From Euglena gracilis (taxonomy: Eukaryota > Euglenida > Euglenophyceae > Euglenales), in contig CP154954.1 of assembly GCA_039621445.1 (NCBI GenBank), positions 49,641,847 through 49,705,846 on the forward strand: DNA of 64,000 bases, given 5' to 3'. The translations under genes and the position numbers were made by a program. The notes under the pieces were generated by a model, which did no database searches, was not told the DNA's origin, and worked only from the letters and a program-made list of their open reading frames with translations. Positions 10,220-19,796 of the stretch are shown here, piece after piece (position 1 is the first letter of the stretch; each line of letters starts with the position of its first letter).

Positions 10220-10949
10220 TAGAGGAAAGGGGCACAGGATGGCACAGGTACCGGGGGCAGCCAAAAGTCGCATGGCATTAAACGCCAACCGGTTTTAACC
10301 CGTGTGTTTTTATGTCGCCCCCCACCCCTCCACCCGTCAGGCTTAATCCCGCCCCCTCCCCCGGAGGGGTACGACCGGATTTATCCCGACCCTGCTATAT
10401 TCCCCCCCCCGCCCTTGCGGCGAAAGTGAGTCGATTTTTTTTGCGTAAAAAAACAACGGCACAGAAGGCTGCGGCAGGGCACGCAGTGCTCGGCGTTCAC
10501 TACAGTTGGGAACTGAATGCTCTACCGCGCACATTCGGTGAGCCCACGCAGAAGCCTGATTTGAGCATTTACCCAAGGTGCGCCCATGGCCTCTGCAAAA
10601 AAAAAAACAAGCAAGCCTGAACAAAGGCCGCCTGGAAAAGAAAAGGTTTTGTTTCAAGGCAAATCCCTTTTGTTTCAAACCCTTTTTGGGGGGCAAACCC
10701 CTTTTGTTGCTCAACTGTTCAAAGGGCCCCAAAATAACAAAATCGCTTTTGTTACCCACCCCTTTTGGGGGGCAAATCCCTTGTCTTGCTTAACTGTTCG
10801 AGGGCCCTAAAATAACAAAATCCCTTGTGTTGCCAAGTCGTTTTGTTGTGTTTCAACCCCGTTTTGGGGGGCAACCGTTTTGGAAACCCAAGAAAAAGTA
10901 CTCTTAAGGAGAAATGTTCCTGAAAATCTCTGAACAAAAAAGTTTGATC

Positions 10950-11410
10950 CAACGGGGGTGTTTCCCCCCCCCCCGCGACCCCCGTGTTTGGCAAAATGTT
11001 GCAAATATGAAGTTGTAATGAAATGCACAGCCAGTTATGCACCGTCCCAACATTGGTTTCCAAGCACCAAGTTGCTTTCTTTTTGGTTGGGGGTGTTGGG
11101 GTGGTTGGGGGGGTGGGGGGGGGGGGGGGCGGGGGGGGGGTGGTCGGGGGGGGGGGGGATGGGTTTCGCGGCAAGTCATGCGTGACTTGTGTGATGTCAT
11201 CCTGTCCTCTAATTTTAGATCCTAATTAGGAATTTGCGTGCCATTTGGGTCCTAAAATAGGTCCAATTAGGAATTTGGACCAATTTTCGTACTTCTGATT
11301 CCTAATGCAGTGGCAAATTCCTAATTAATGCGAATTTTTGTACTTTTCGGAAGCCCGAAGCGGGTTCAGGGTGGGGTCGCGGGGGGGGGTCGCGGCATTC
11401 ACAGGAAATT
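10950..11410. repeat. Long-period repeat with G-runs and TAATTAGGAATT motifs
   Basis: C-run with GCGACCCC, a G-run block at 11095-11160, then repeated TCCTAATTAGGAATTTG-type palindromes (11213-11330). About 14430-14735 is a related, inverted arrangement with the same motifs. Related TTAGGAATC/TTAGGCATC copies occur at 18100-18290. No gene. Confidence 0.55.
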
Positions 11411-11520
11411 AAAACACAAATTTGAATAAAAACACAACCCTCTGAAACTGAAACAAACAGCGCTATGTTACAAAAAAATGCAACAGTTAAAAACGACCGT
11501 TCGTTGTCAAGACTGTTTGC

Positions 11521-11772
11521 TTAAGTTTCTTCAGCTTCTTCACCTTCTTTCTCAACTCTCCTGAAGAAGGAATTTTGTGTCACACAAATATTGGCTGTGG
11601 GCTGTTGTTGGAAGGTGGGGGTGCACAGGGAATGCTGAGTTGAATTGTGATGCATGAAATGCGCAAGATGTTGCATGAATGATTTCACAGAAAATGCCCA
11701 GAAAGAAACGTTCATAGGGTTTGCTGGAATATTGTCTTTGAAAAAACGATTGTGATGACATGCCGCAGACAA
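11521..11772 (-). CDS. Possible coding fragment, unknown
   Basis: An 83-codon minus-strand frame, rich in His, Phe and Asn with an acidic C-terminus (VEKEGEEAEET), ending in a proper stop. It is not built on simple repeats and could be the last exon of a gene or a transposase remnant. No domain recognised; immediately upstream (plus side) lies a TA-flanked element. Confidence 0.22.
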   Translation of the reverse strand: MSAACHHNRFFKDNIPANPMNVSFWAFSVKSFMQHLAHFMHHNSTQHSLCTPTFQQQPTANICVTQNSFFRRVEKEGEEAEET

Positions 11773-11896
11773 ATGTTGCTAAATGATGTTGCAGATGCAT
11801 TCAGACATTTTGACAACAAAAAAAATGTTTTTTGGCAGTTTGTGAACACTGCAGAAGAACGCAGGGGACAACACAGGGATCATACCTCCAACTGTA

Positions 11897-12056
11897 CCAT
11901 GCCCCCCCCCCATATAAGACCCCCCCATATAAGACCCCCCCTGGCCGGCCGAAGGCCGGCCCTTTGGCCGGGACCCCCCCATATAAGACCCCCCCCCATA
12001 TAAGACCCCCCTGGGATTTTGGCTCCCGAGGGGGTCTTATATGGGGGGGGGCATGG
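11897..12056. mobile_element. TA-flanked MITE, CATATAAGACCCC type (160 bp)
   Basis: Starts CCATGCCCCCCCCCCATATA and ends TATATGGGGGGGGGCATGG; bounded by TA at 11895-11896 and 12057-12058. Inside are repeats of CATATAAGACCCCCC and a GGCCGGCC-GAA-GGCCGGCC hairpin. The element at 14127-14271 is the same family in the opposite orientation. Confidence 0.85.
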
Positions 12057-12356
12057 TAAAGTGATCAGCAGAAACTGTACAAACCGGCTCAAAATGCATA
12101 TCCATGATTTCTTCAAATTAAATCATCTCAAAGAGGAAAACAATGGTTCCATTTGACTGTGCCTAGATCTGAATTCAAAAAAGGTCGCAAAAAAAGTTGA
12201 AAATCATCCACAAACCTGACAAATTAAGATCACTTCTGGAATTGCAATTCCGAACAGGTTTGAGCAGGTTTTCCCAAATCACCTCCCCCAGTAAAATACC
12301 TCGACCAGACTAAAGCCGTCAGGATCAATGCCGCCCCCACAAGTGTGAGTCGTCGG

Positions 12357-12560
12357 GCAGGGGGGGGGGGATATGCACCGTGCAGTTTTTGCAGTTTTTT
12401 TTGCAGTTTTGCGTTTTTGGTTTTTTGCAGTTTTTTTTTGCAGTTTTTTGCAGTTTTTTCTTCCCTCAAAAAAGCACATGTGCATTTTTTTTGCAGTTTT
12501 TCGGTTTTTGAAAAAGTTGAAAACACATTTTTTGATGTGCTCCAAGGCTGGAGGATTTCA
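12357..12560. repeat. CAGGGG end plus TTTTTTGCAG repeat tract
   Basis: CAGGGGGGGGGGATATGCACCG is followed by many TTTTTGCAG units. The same arrangement (CAGGGG, then GCACCGTGCAATTTT units) forms the left end of the hAT remnant at 26630, so this is probably one end of a related element. I found no matching right end. 12560-13040 is A/T-run rich with no gene. Confidence 0.5.
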
Positions 12561-13043
12561 AAAAGAACATCAATGCAATTCCATCACATGTTTTGTACAG
12601 CCACAAAATTCTTCGGGGCATTTTTTTTCTTTTGAACACAACGGGTTGCATAGCTGGCACTTCGTTTAAAACGAAGTCAAAAAAAACACGTTTTTTAAAA
12701 AAAACATGTTTTTTTTTAAAAAAAACAAAAAAAACGCCATTGAGGGTCCAGGGCAAAAAAAATTTTTGCCTTTGATTTTAGGTTTTTTTGCCCATCCTCG
12801 GTCAGAGAAAGACACCAAATTTGGGATGTTTCAAGTTAGTTTGGAATGGTTTCAAGCCAAAATGGCAGAAAAATGCCCTATTTTGACCATTCTTGTTGAA
12901 GACAACCAAAAGTATTGGTTTTGAGCTAAGATTGGTTCACCCTTGCGATCAAAGGCAAAATTTGGACCATCATTTTCCCCTTTGTTTTTTTTGCCGTTTT
13001 TTTTGCCCGTTTTTTTAATAAAAAAACAAAAAAAAACGTTTTT

Positions 13044-13343
13044 TTAAATAAATAAAAAACGCCAGCTATGACGGGTTGGGAGAGAGCCCAAAAGGGCATC
13101 CACCGTTGTTCCACCTAGCGAATTTGTGGTTCGCAAAACAGCCTCAAATTCTTGTACGGTGGGGGGTTCAGGCATCTGAGCATCCATCAGGTTCACAGCA
13201 CGCTTCATGGCTGTGGAACACATCGAAAGGATATTGGCGGCTGAAATAAATACGAATGGTTTTTGTTTCATTTTCCGTTCACTGGTGCCCATAGGGGTAA
13301 CTGTGAACGTTAAATGGTTGTTCCTATGGTCACCCGTGAACAC
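13044..13343 (-). CDS. Possible coding fragment, unknown
   Basis: A 99-codon minus-strand frame with non-repetitive composition, including AANILSMCSTAMKRAVNLMD and a C-terminal Leu/Thr-rich part. It resembles real protein more than its neighbours but I cannot assign it. It may belong to a transposon. Confidence 0.25.
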   Translation of the reverse strand: MFTGDHRNNHLTFTVTPMGTSERKMKQKPFVFISAANILSMCSTAMKRAVNLMDAQMPEPPTVQEFEAVLRTTNSLGGTTVDALLGSLPTRHSWRFLFI

Positions 13344-13380
13344 CTTTGAGTGTTCATGGGTACCATTGCATACAATAACT

Positions 13381-13830
13381 TAGTCACTGCCCCCGCCCCC
13401 CCCCCCCCCCGGGGGGTGACTGGTTTTTTCAGAGTGACTGACTGGTTTTTGGCCCGGACCCCCTCCGGGGGGTCGGCAAAAAATCGTACCGGGGGGGGTC
13501 GGAAAACAAAAGTGACCCGGCGCCTAAGGGGGATCGGCACACCCCTCCCCCCCCCCCCCCCCCCCCTTTTCAGACCCCCTCGCCACGCCATGTCAGGCCC
13601 GCCAAAGAAAATTTTCTTGGCAAACCCCCTCTAGCCGGAAACCTCGCCACGGCGTGCCGACCCCCCTCCGGAATTTTTTTTGGCCTTTTTTTCATGTTTT
13701 GGGTCAAATTTCCTTTGGATTCCAGAGTGGCCGCCCCCCCCCCCCGGGGGGGGGGGGGTAGTGACTGATGGCTTCCCGAAAAAAGTGACTGACTGGTTTT
13801 TTTGAAAAGTGGAGTGACTGGGGGGTCGGT
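13381..13830. repeat. C/G-run palindromes with GTGACTGACTGGTTTTT units
   Basis: CACTGCCCCCGCCCC and GGGGGGTAGTGACTG form opposing ends around a region with repeated GTGACTGACTGGTTTTT. The layout is that of the other C-run TIR elements but the precise ends are not clear because the flanks are also repetitive. Confidence 0.45.
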
Positions 13831-14126
13831 AAAAACTTGTATGTACCCTTGGAGGTACCCGTGAACGCCCAAAAGTGCACCCATGAACGCTAAAAACACC
13901 AAAAATAGCCCGGTAGGCATCTGGTCGGAAAAAATTGCCTACATTAGGGTAACCCGTGACTTTGTTAAACGGTTTTAAACTGGAAACGGGATTCAACCCC
14001 CGTTTTCGCACGGGGAATCATGTTTGAATCCCGTTTCCGCTTATAGAACGCGAGGCGTAAGCAATGAGGAGCACACCAACTGTCTGCCTCCATTTTTTCC
14101 CCTCACGGGACCCACCAGTAGCATTA

Positions 14127-14271
14127 CCATGCCCCCCCCATATAAAACCCCCCCTCGGGAGCCAAAATCCCAGGGGGGTCTTAAATGGGGGGGTTGGTCC
14201 CGGCCAAAGGGCCGGCCTTCGGCCGGCCAGGGGGGGGGGTCTTATATGGTCTTATATGGGGGGGGGCATGG
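14127..14271. mobile_element. TA-flanked MITE, CATATAAGACCCC type (145 bp)
   Basis: Starts CCATGCCCCCCCCATATAAA and ends TATATGGGGGGGGGCATGG, bounded by TA at 14125-14126 and 14272-14273. It carries CGGGAGCCAAAATCCCAGGG and a GGCCGGCC-TTCG-GGCCGGCC hairpin, the reverse complement of the same parts in 11897-12056. Confidence 0.85.
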
Positions 14272-14735
14272 TATGTGTGATTGTACCAGGTTTTTTTTTG
14301 GGTGGCAGCTCTTTCTTCCCTTGTGCTGTGCCTGGCAATCTTGTGGTCCTCCTGGCGTCTCATGTGGATAATGGTTCTCTCTGGCTTAGAATTGGTTGTT
14401 CCGCACATCCACACACAATTCATTCATTGGGGGTGTACCCCCCGCGACCCCCCCCCCGCGACCCCCCCGAGACCCCCCCCCCCGCGACCCACACATGGCG
14501 GGTTTCCGGATCCCAGTAGGAGCCAAAAATAGCACCTTAATTAGGAATTGGCACCCAAATTAGGGGTCAGAATTGCCAAAATGTGTTCTAAATTCCTAAT
14601 TGGATCTATTTTTGGATCCAAAAGTTCTAAAAATAGGTCACACGTGACGTTGTATGTCAGGTCACACTGGTCACACGTGACCCGTCAAAGCTGCCACGTT
14701 TCCCCCTAATGAGCCCCCGCGACTCATACACCCCC

Positions 14736-15516
14736 TAAGGTTGTTTCGATTAATCGATTTTTTGATTAATCGTTCGCCACCCCTTGATTAATCGTTCATT
14801 CGTCCAGGGGGTGATTAATCGAAATAATCGGCCTTCCCAAGGAAACCATTGAAAAAACAGTGCAGGAAAACACTTGGGAGTGATCATTTTGGAGGCTCTG
14901 TCTCACAGATATGTCACTGTGTGTTGCTTTCTTTTGGGGGAGACCCATTAGGAAACAAACGGGATAGATTCATACGCACAGACATCAGAGCACGGATGGA
15001 AGAGTCATCCAGCTTAGCGCGCAAGTCGCTATGCAGGAGACTCTGGTGAGAAAAACTGCGCTCAACACAAGCATCTGAAACACCAAGGCTGAAAATTTCA
15101 ATTGCAACTTTGGCCAAAATCGGCACATGCAAAGCAACCTCCTCCCAAAATTGCACAGGCTGAGGAAGTGGCCGAGCGGTGATGGCCAGAGGGCCATTTC
15201 GGGTCACCCATTGCCCCACCTCCCGTTTCAGCCGTGGCAAAATACCATCCTCATGACCCATTTTTTTCAGTAAGGGAAGGCAGTGTGAGGTCGGAGCGGT
15301 GTTCAGCTTAGCCCTGTTGGCTGATGTCCAGGAAGAAAGGTCAGATGTTGGTTTTTAAGGAAAAACATTATTCTTCAAGGGAAATGAAACGTTTGTTGGT
15401 CATCATAATGCTGGGAACCCAAAGGGGGCATTAATCGTTCGGTAATCGTTCGCCACCCCCCAATTAATCGGCATTAATCGTTCGGTGCCGTCGATTAAGA
15501 TTAATCGTCCAACCTT
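14736..15516 (-). mobile_element. hAT transposon remnant (781 bp) with perfect 8-bp duplication
   Basis: The ends TAAGGTTG and CAACCTT are inverted, and are followed inwards on both sides by GATTAATCG repeats and the subterminal motif ATCGTTCGCCACCCC. The flanks ACACCCCC at 14728-14735 and 15517-15524 are identical, giving the 8-bp duplication typical of hAT elements. The inside encodes the hAT C-terminal dimerisation domain on the minus strand. At 781 bp it is an internally deleted derivative and cannot encode a full transposase. Confidence 0.93.
14914..15261 (-). pseudogene. hAT transposase, C-terminal dimerisation domain only
   Basis: The 115-codon frame contains FWEEVALHVPILAKVAIEIF, then GVSDACVERSFSHQSLLHSD, then LRAKLDDSSIRALMSVRMNL. 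These match the layout of the hAT-family dimerisation domain: a PxxFWxxxxxxxPxLaxlA helix, a (S/D)xxxERxFS motif, then the R-L-x-x-x-x-x-x-L-x-x-x-x-x-L helix. The N-terminal zinc finger and the catalytic part are missing. It ends about 180 bp from the left terminus. A degenerate remnant inside the 781-bp element rather than a functional transposase. Confidence 0.9.
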
Positions 15517-16021
15517 ACACCCCCATTCATTTTTGAAAATTAGGGGGGGGGATCAACAATTAGGGGGGACTCAGGACAAAGCCGCTGACCGGCTTTGTCA
15601 CCCCTGACTCCATCAAGGGGTTCACCGACTTAAACCGGCATTTGGGACGCCGGGCTCAGGACAGAACCGGCGTCTCCCCCCCCCCCTCACGGTTTTTCCA
15701 AACGCCGGTTCTGTTCAAAAAAGGTGGTTAGGGACACCGGTTCTGTCCAAACCCGACGTCCATTTTTTCATTCCTAAAAATGTCATAAAAAGTGCCCCAA
15801 CATGGCCCTGAGGTCCCGAGATGACTGTTTTAACCATGTAGCACAATGAAATTTGCCATTTGGGGACCACTGGGGTGGAAAACCAATTTTGGTGAAAATT
15901 GGCCCTGTTTTGGAAATAGAGTACTGTGTAGCGTGGAAAACCCTGATGACCACCGCTGGTCGTCTGTTGAAAACAGCTTTCGATCGAGGGGTAACTTGGG
16001 ACCCTGACGTTGCACACAGCC

Positions 16022-16186
16022 CGTGTTCCAGAACGCCGGTTCGGGCTGCCGCCCGAACCGGCGTTCTGGAACACGGCTTCACGCCCGAACCGGCGTTCTG
16101 AACACAGTTGTTGAAATCGTGGATTAGGGGCTCTGGCTTCATGCCCGAACCGGCGTTCAAGGAATCACGACCAATTTCGGCCTAAA
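16022..16186 (-). repeat. Inverted copy of bases about 65-255, continuing past a MITE to 16620
   Basis: Reverse complement of the window's left end, including the CGCCGGTTCGGGCG palindrome and CCTAAATACC. The match resumes at 16558-16620 (ACCCATTTTTTGAACC to GGGCCATGTCG), showing that the element at 16189-16555 was inserted into this repeat. 15540-15840 upstream holds only G-run and GCCGGTT repeats. Confidence 0.85.
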
Positions 16187-16188
16187 TA

Positions 16189-16555
16189 CCATGCCCCCCC
16201 CCCCGAGCTGTTCCCCCCCCCCCCGAGCTATTCCCATAGGGGGGACGGGAATAGCTCACTGTCATAGCACTTTTTACAAAGAACTTCCCAAAAAAGTGCT
16301 CAAAAATCGACGTTTTTGGGACGTTTTCAAAAATCACTTTTTGGCAAATGTGCTTAAAATTGACCATTTTTTGCGAACATCCAAAAAAGTTGCCAAAAAT
16401 GGCCCCCTTTGGGTTGCCCGAGGGTCGGGTATGGGAACAGCTAGGGGGGGAGGGACCTAGGTCCCCCCCCCCCCCGAGCTGTTCCCCCCCCGTACTGTTC
16501 CCATTGGGCCGTAAAGGGTCCCGGGGACGGGAATAGCTCAGGGGGGGGGGCACAG
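16189..16555. mobile_element. TA-flanked MITE with an empty-site paralogue (367 bp)
   Basis: Starts CCATGCCCCCCCCCCCGAGC and ends GCTCAGGGGGGGGGGCACAG, bounded by TA at 16187-16188 and 16556-16557. The uninterrupted copy of the flanking repeat at about 67-77 reads GGGTATTTAGG on the other strand, with a single TA. Comparison therefore proves precise insertion with TA duplication. The interior is the reverse complement of the interior of 483-832. Confidence 0.95.
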
Positions 16556-16909
16556 TACCCATTTTTTGAACCTTTGAGCATTTTTGACCTCCTTTGGGCG
16601 AAGGGCCATGTCGATCGGCCGATTGAAGTTTTCACGCGTCTGCTGCCATGTTGCCCATCAATCGAAAGCTCTTCTCAAGGGCTTTTGACAGGATGCAACA
16701 GGATTCAGCAATAATAATGCACACAGCGCTTGTTTTCAGCGATTGTGTGTTTCAAAATTTGACATTCTAATTTGTGAAATCCCACACCTCAGGTGCCATA
16801 CAGCATATCAATCGAGAGCTCTCCCCATGAGCTTTCATTTGGTACCCTCAGAACTCAGCCACAGTGCACAGCGCCCTGAAAATCGCCGATCGCATGTTCC
16901 AGCCCTTTT

Positions 16910-17300
16910 CGCAAATTCCAAAATCCACTGTTCACCTGCCATGTTGCCCCTTGTTTGAAACCTCTTCTCAAGGGCTTTCAGCAGATGGCCTTAGATTTCA
17001 GCCGTACTGCATGGTACTCTATTTCACAAAATCGCCAAATTGGGCCAAATGGAAATTGTTGCACAAAATACCCCAATTTCTGGCCAAATACCCCCCCAAA
17101 AACTGGTTAGATATGATTGCCACATGTCTAAAAACCATTTTGGACACTTTTTGGCACTTTTTATTTTGGGTCCCCTGGACGCCGTCTTCCCACCCGAACC
17201 GGCATTCTGGACACCGGTTCGGCGCAGAAAATTCTGCGCCGAACCGGCGTCCTGAACGCCGGTTCGGGCGTGAAGCCAGAGCCCCAATACACGGTTTCAA
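16910..17300 (+). repeat. Direct repeat, copy 1 (about 390 bp)
   Basis: Starts CCCTTTTCGCAAATTCC and runs through GGCCAAATGGAAATTGTTGC to the CCGGTTCGGCGCAGAAA palindrome and GAAGCCAGAGCCCC. It is repeated in the same orientation at 18957-19345 with scattered differences. The frames read through it do not resemble a protein family. Confidence 0.85.
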
Positions 17301-17494
17301 ACAAGGGGGGGTGGACGCCGGTTCTGTCCTGAACCCGGCGTTCCCGGACGCCAGTTCCGTCCTTCGGATGGAACCGGCGTCCGCCCCCCCTTTTTTGTAG
17401 GAAACCCTAAAAGCATTTTTGAGAGTGATCACGTTTTATTGACTGTGCAAATGTGGAATGAACACGTTTATCTGCCAAAAACTGTTTTTTGTTA

Positions 17495-17870
17495 CCCTCA
17501 CCCCCCCTAATTGCCCCCCCCCCCCTAATTGGCTAATTGGGGGGTCCTTAAGTGAGGTCCATTAGCCAATTAGGGGGGGGGTTAGCCCAATTGGCCAATG
17601 GACGTTCCCTTGGCCAACTTTGGCCAATTTCGGCAAGGGCTCAGAAAACCTCCAAAAACGTCCGTTTTGAAAATGTTAAAAATTGCCGGATAAGAAAAAG
17701 TCATGACCAATCCAAAAAATGCACAAAAAATTGACCAATTTTGCCCACGTCAAAAATTATGGGGTCGGGGTCCTCGAGCCCCCCCCTAATTGTCCCCCCC
17801 CCCCCTAATTGGCTAATGGGGGGTCTGAAGGAGCCCGGCCATTAGCCAAATAGGGGGGGGGGGGTGAGGG
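17495..17870. mobile_element. TA-flanked MITE, TIR CCCTCACCCCCCC (376 bp)
   Basis: Starts CCCTCACCCCCCCTAATTG and ends GGGGGGGGGGGGTGAGGG, bounded by TA at 17493-17494 and 17871-17872. Subterminal CTAATTGGCTAAT units appear at both ends. AT-rich interior, no coding. Confidence 0.82.
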
Positions 17871-18039
17871 TAGCTCTGGTTCTGGGCCACTTGCCGGGCC
17901 GGGCTGGCACCATCAGACAGGCAATCAGGGTTGACGTTTTTTTTGTTTTTTTAAAAAAAAAACACAAAAAAACATGTTTTTTTTGAAAAGCAAAAATTGA
18001 CCTTTTTCCTTGCGAAATCGCCATTTTTTGAGGAAAATT

Positions 18040-18370
18040 TTTCCGGGGTGGTTCGGGTCACGGGGGGGGGGGGTTCACGGGGGAACACCACATTTTCGGT
18101 GGTTAAATTAGGAATCATTGAAAACGAATTTTTTGGGGAAAATCCCTTGTGGCGCCAAATTAGGAATCCCCAACTTAAAATTAGTATTTTGACACCAAAT
18201 TAGGCATCACCAGTCCAAATTTTGCAAAATTTATGCCTCAAAATTATGAATCTACCTGAATATTTTGTCAGATTAGGCATCACCGGCCAAGTTATTTTTC
18301 AGAAAAAAATTGGCCGAAAAGGGTCTTAGGTCGGGTCGGGGGGGGGGGGTCACGGGGGGAATACTCCCTC
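18040..18370. repeat. GGGTCACGGGGGG ends with TTAGGAATC/TTAGGCATC units
   Basis: GTCACGGGGGGGGG and a second GTCACGGGGGGAA bracket four or five diverged AAATTAGGAATC/AAATTAGGCATC units. Non-coding. 18370-18950 is A/T-run rich with no gene. Confidence 0.5.
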
Positions 18371-18956
18371 TAAAGTTTTTTTTATGTGTGAAAGTATTTC
18401 CAAATCTGTGTTTTCTGGTGCAAAAAATCATGCTTTCAACCCAAAAAAAAAGAAAAAAATGAATGCCGCAGAGATAAAAAATGAACTTTTTTCCAAAAAA
18501 AAATTGCAAAAAATTTTTCCCCCAAACCCTCCATGACGTTTTTTTAAAAAAAACATATTTTTTTTAAAGAAAAAACATGTTTTTTTTGTTTCAAAAAAAA
18601 CAAGCCGTCAACCTTGCAGGCAATTGCACAAAATCTGGCCCCCCAAAACCCCAACTGGATTGCCAAGCAGAGGGGGGAGGGGAGCCTTGTCTAACCGGGG
18701 TGGTGCATGCGGCACTTCAGTCGTTGCATGGGCCAATTTTTTGGCAATTTTTTCGGAGAAATGTTAAAAATGTCACCTTGTTTGGACATTTTTTGGGTCC
18801 GGAAGGCAAATTTTCTGATACGAAAACTGTGTCCAGAACGCCGGTTCGGGCGTGAAGCCGTGTTCCAGAACGCCGGTTCGGGCCCCTGGGTTTTTCAGAA
18901 TTATGGTTAGGAAATTTTAGCTGGACCCCTTGGGTTTTTTCAGAATTACGATTTTG

Positions 18957-19345
18957 GACCCTTTTCGCAAATTCCAAAATCCACTGTTCACCTGCCATGT
19001 TGCCCCTTGATCGATAACCCTTCTCAAGGGGTTTAGATGGCCTTAGATTTCAGCCCTGCTGCATGGTATTCTATTTCAGAAAATCCCCAGATTTGGCCAA
19101 ATGGAAATTGTTGCACAAAATACCCCAATTTCTGGCCAAATACCCCCCAAAAAGTGCCCAGATATGATTGCCTCGTGTCTACAAACCATTTTGGACATTT
19201 TTTGGCACTTTTCATTTTCGGTCCCCAGGACGCCGTTTTCCCGCCCGAACCGGCGTTCTGGACACCGGTTCGGCGCAGAAATTTCTGCGCCGAACCGGCG
19301 TCCAGAACGCCGGTTCGGGCGTGAAGCCAGAGCCCCAATACACGG
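18957..19345 (+). repeat. Direct repeat, copy 2
   Basis: Second copy of 16910-17300 in the same orientation, with the central CCGGTTCGGCGCAGAAATTT palindrome at about 19264-19300. 19346-19796 to its right precedes the HIR-like gene and shows a C-run near 19510 but no clear promoter motif. Confidence 0.85.
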
Positions 19346-19796
19346 TTTCAAGGAAATACATGTTTCTAACAATTCAATCTTGTTTTCGGGTCATTTTTGG
19401 TGGGTTCAAAAAATTTTGTGATCTCTTTGGCACCCGAAGGGGTCGAAGGGGGGGGGGGTAAGGGCCTTCGGCAAACGTGGTCTCCAACCCAAGTCAACCA
19501 TGGGCGCCCCCCCCCCCGGTTTTATGATCTGAAATGGGAAAATAAATACAAAAGATGCTCTTGCCCTCAAGTGCCATCGCGCATCAATCTTTGCAATTTC
19601 TCTTGATTGTCCTTCCGGGGACAAATTCTACAGTGGGTTGTTAAATGTTTTCTTTCTGGGGTTGTGCAATTCTGCCCACCGGATGATTTTTCGCAGCAGA
19701 GGTTGGCAAATTTGCCACCGGTTCTTCTAAAAAAAATGCTTTTGCCGATTTGCCGATTGTCTTTCCTTCAGTCTTGGACTTGTCGATCCTTTTTGT

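Larger units (their letters stand above)
8695..10860. repeat. Dispersed GGGCCCTCGAACAGTTGAGC repeat family
   Basis: The phrase GGGCCCTCGAACAGTTGAGC followed by AACAAAAGGGATTTGCC and a C-run, and its reverse complement, occur at about 8697, 9012, 9124, 9217, 9297, 9838, 10680 and 10790. Several copies are in inverted pairs. No gene is visible between them; 9440-9720 is AT-rich unique-looking sequence. Confidence 0.75.
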
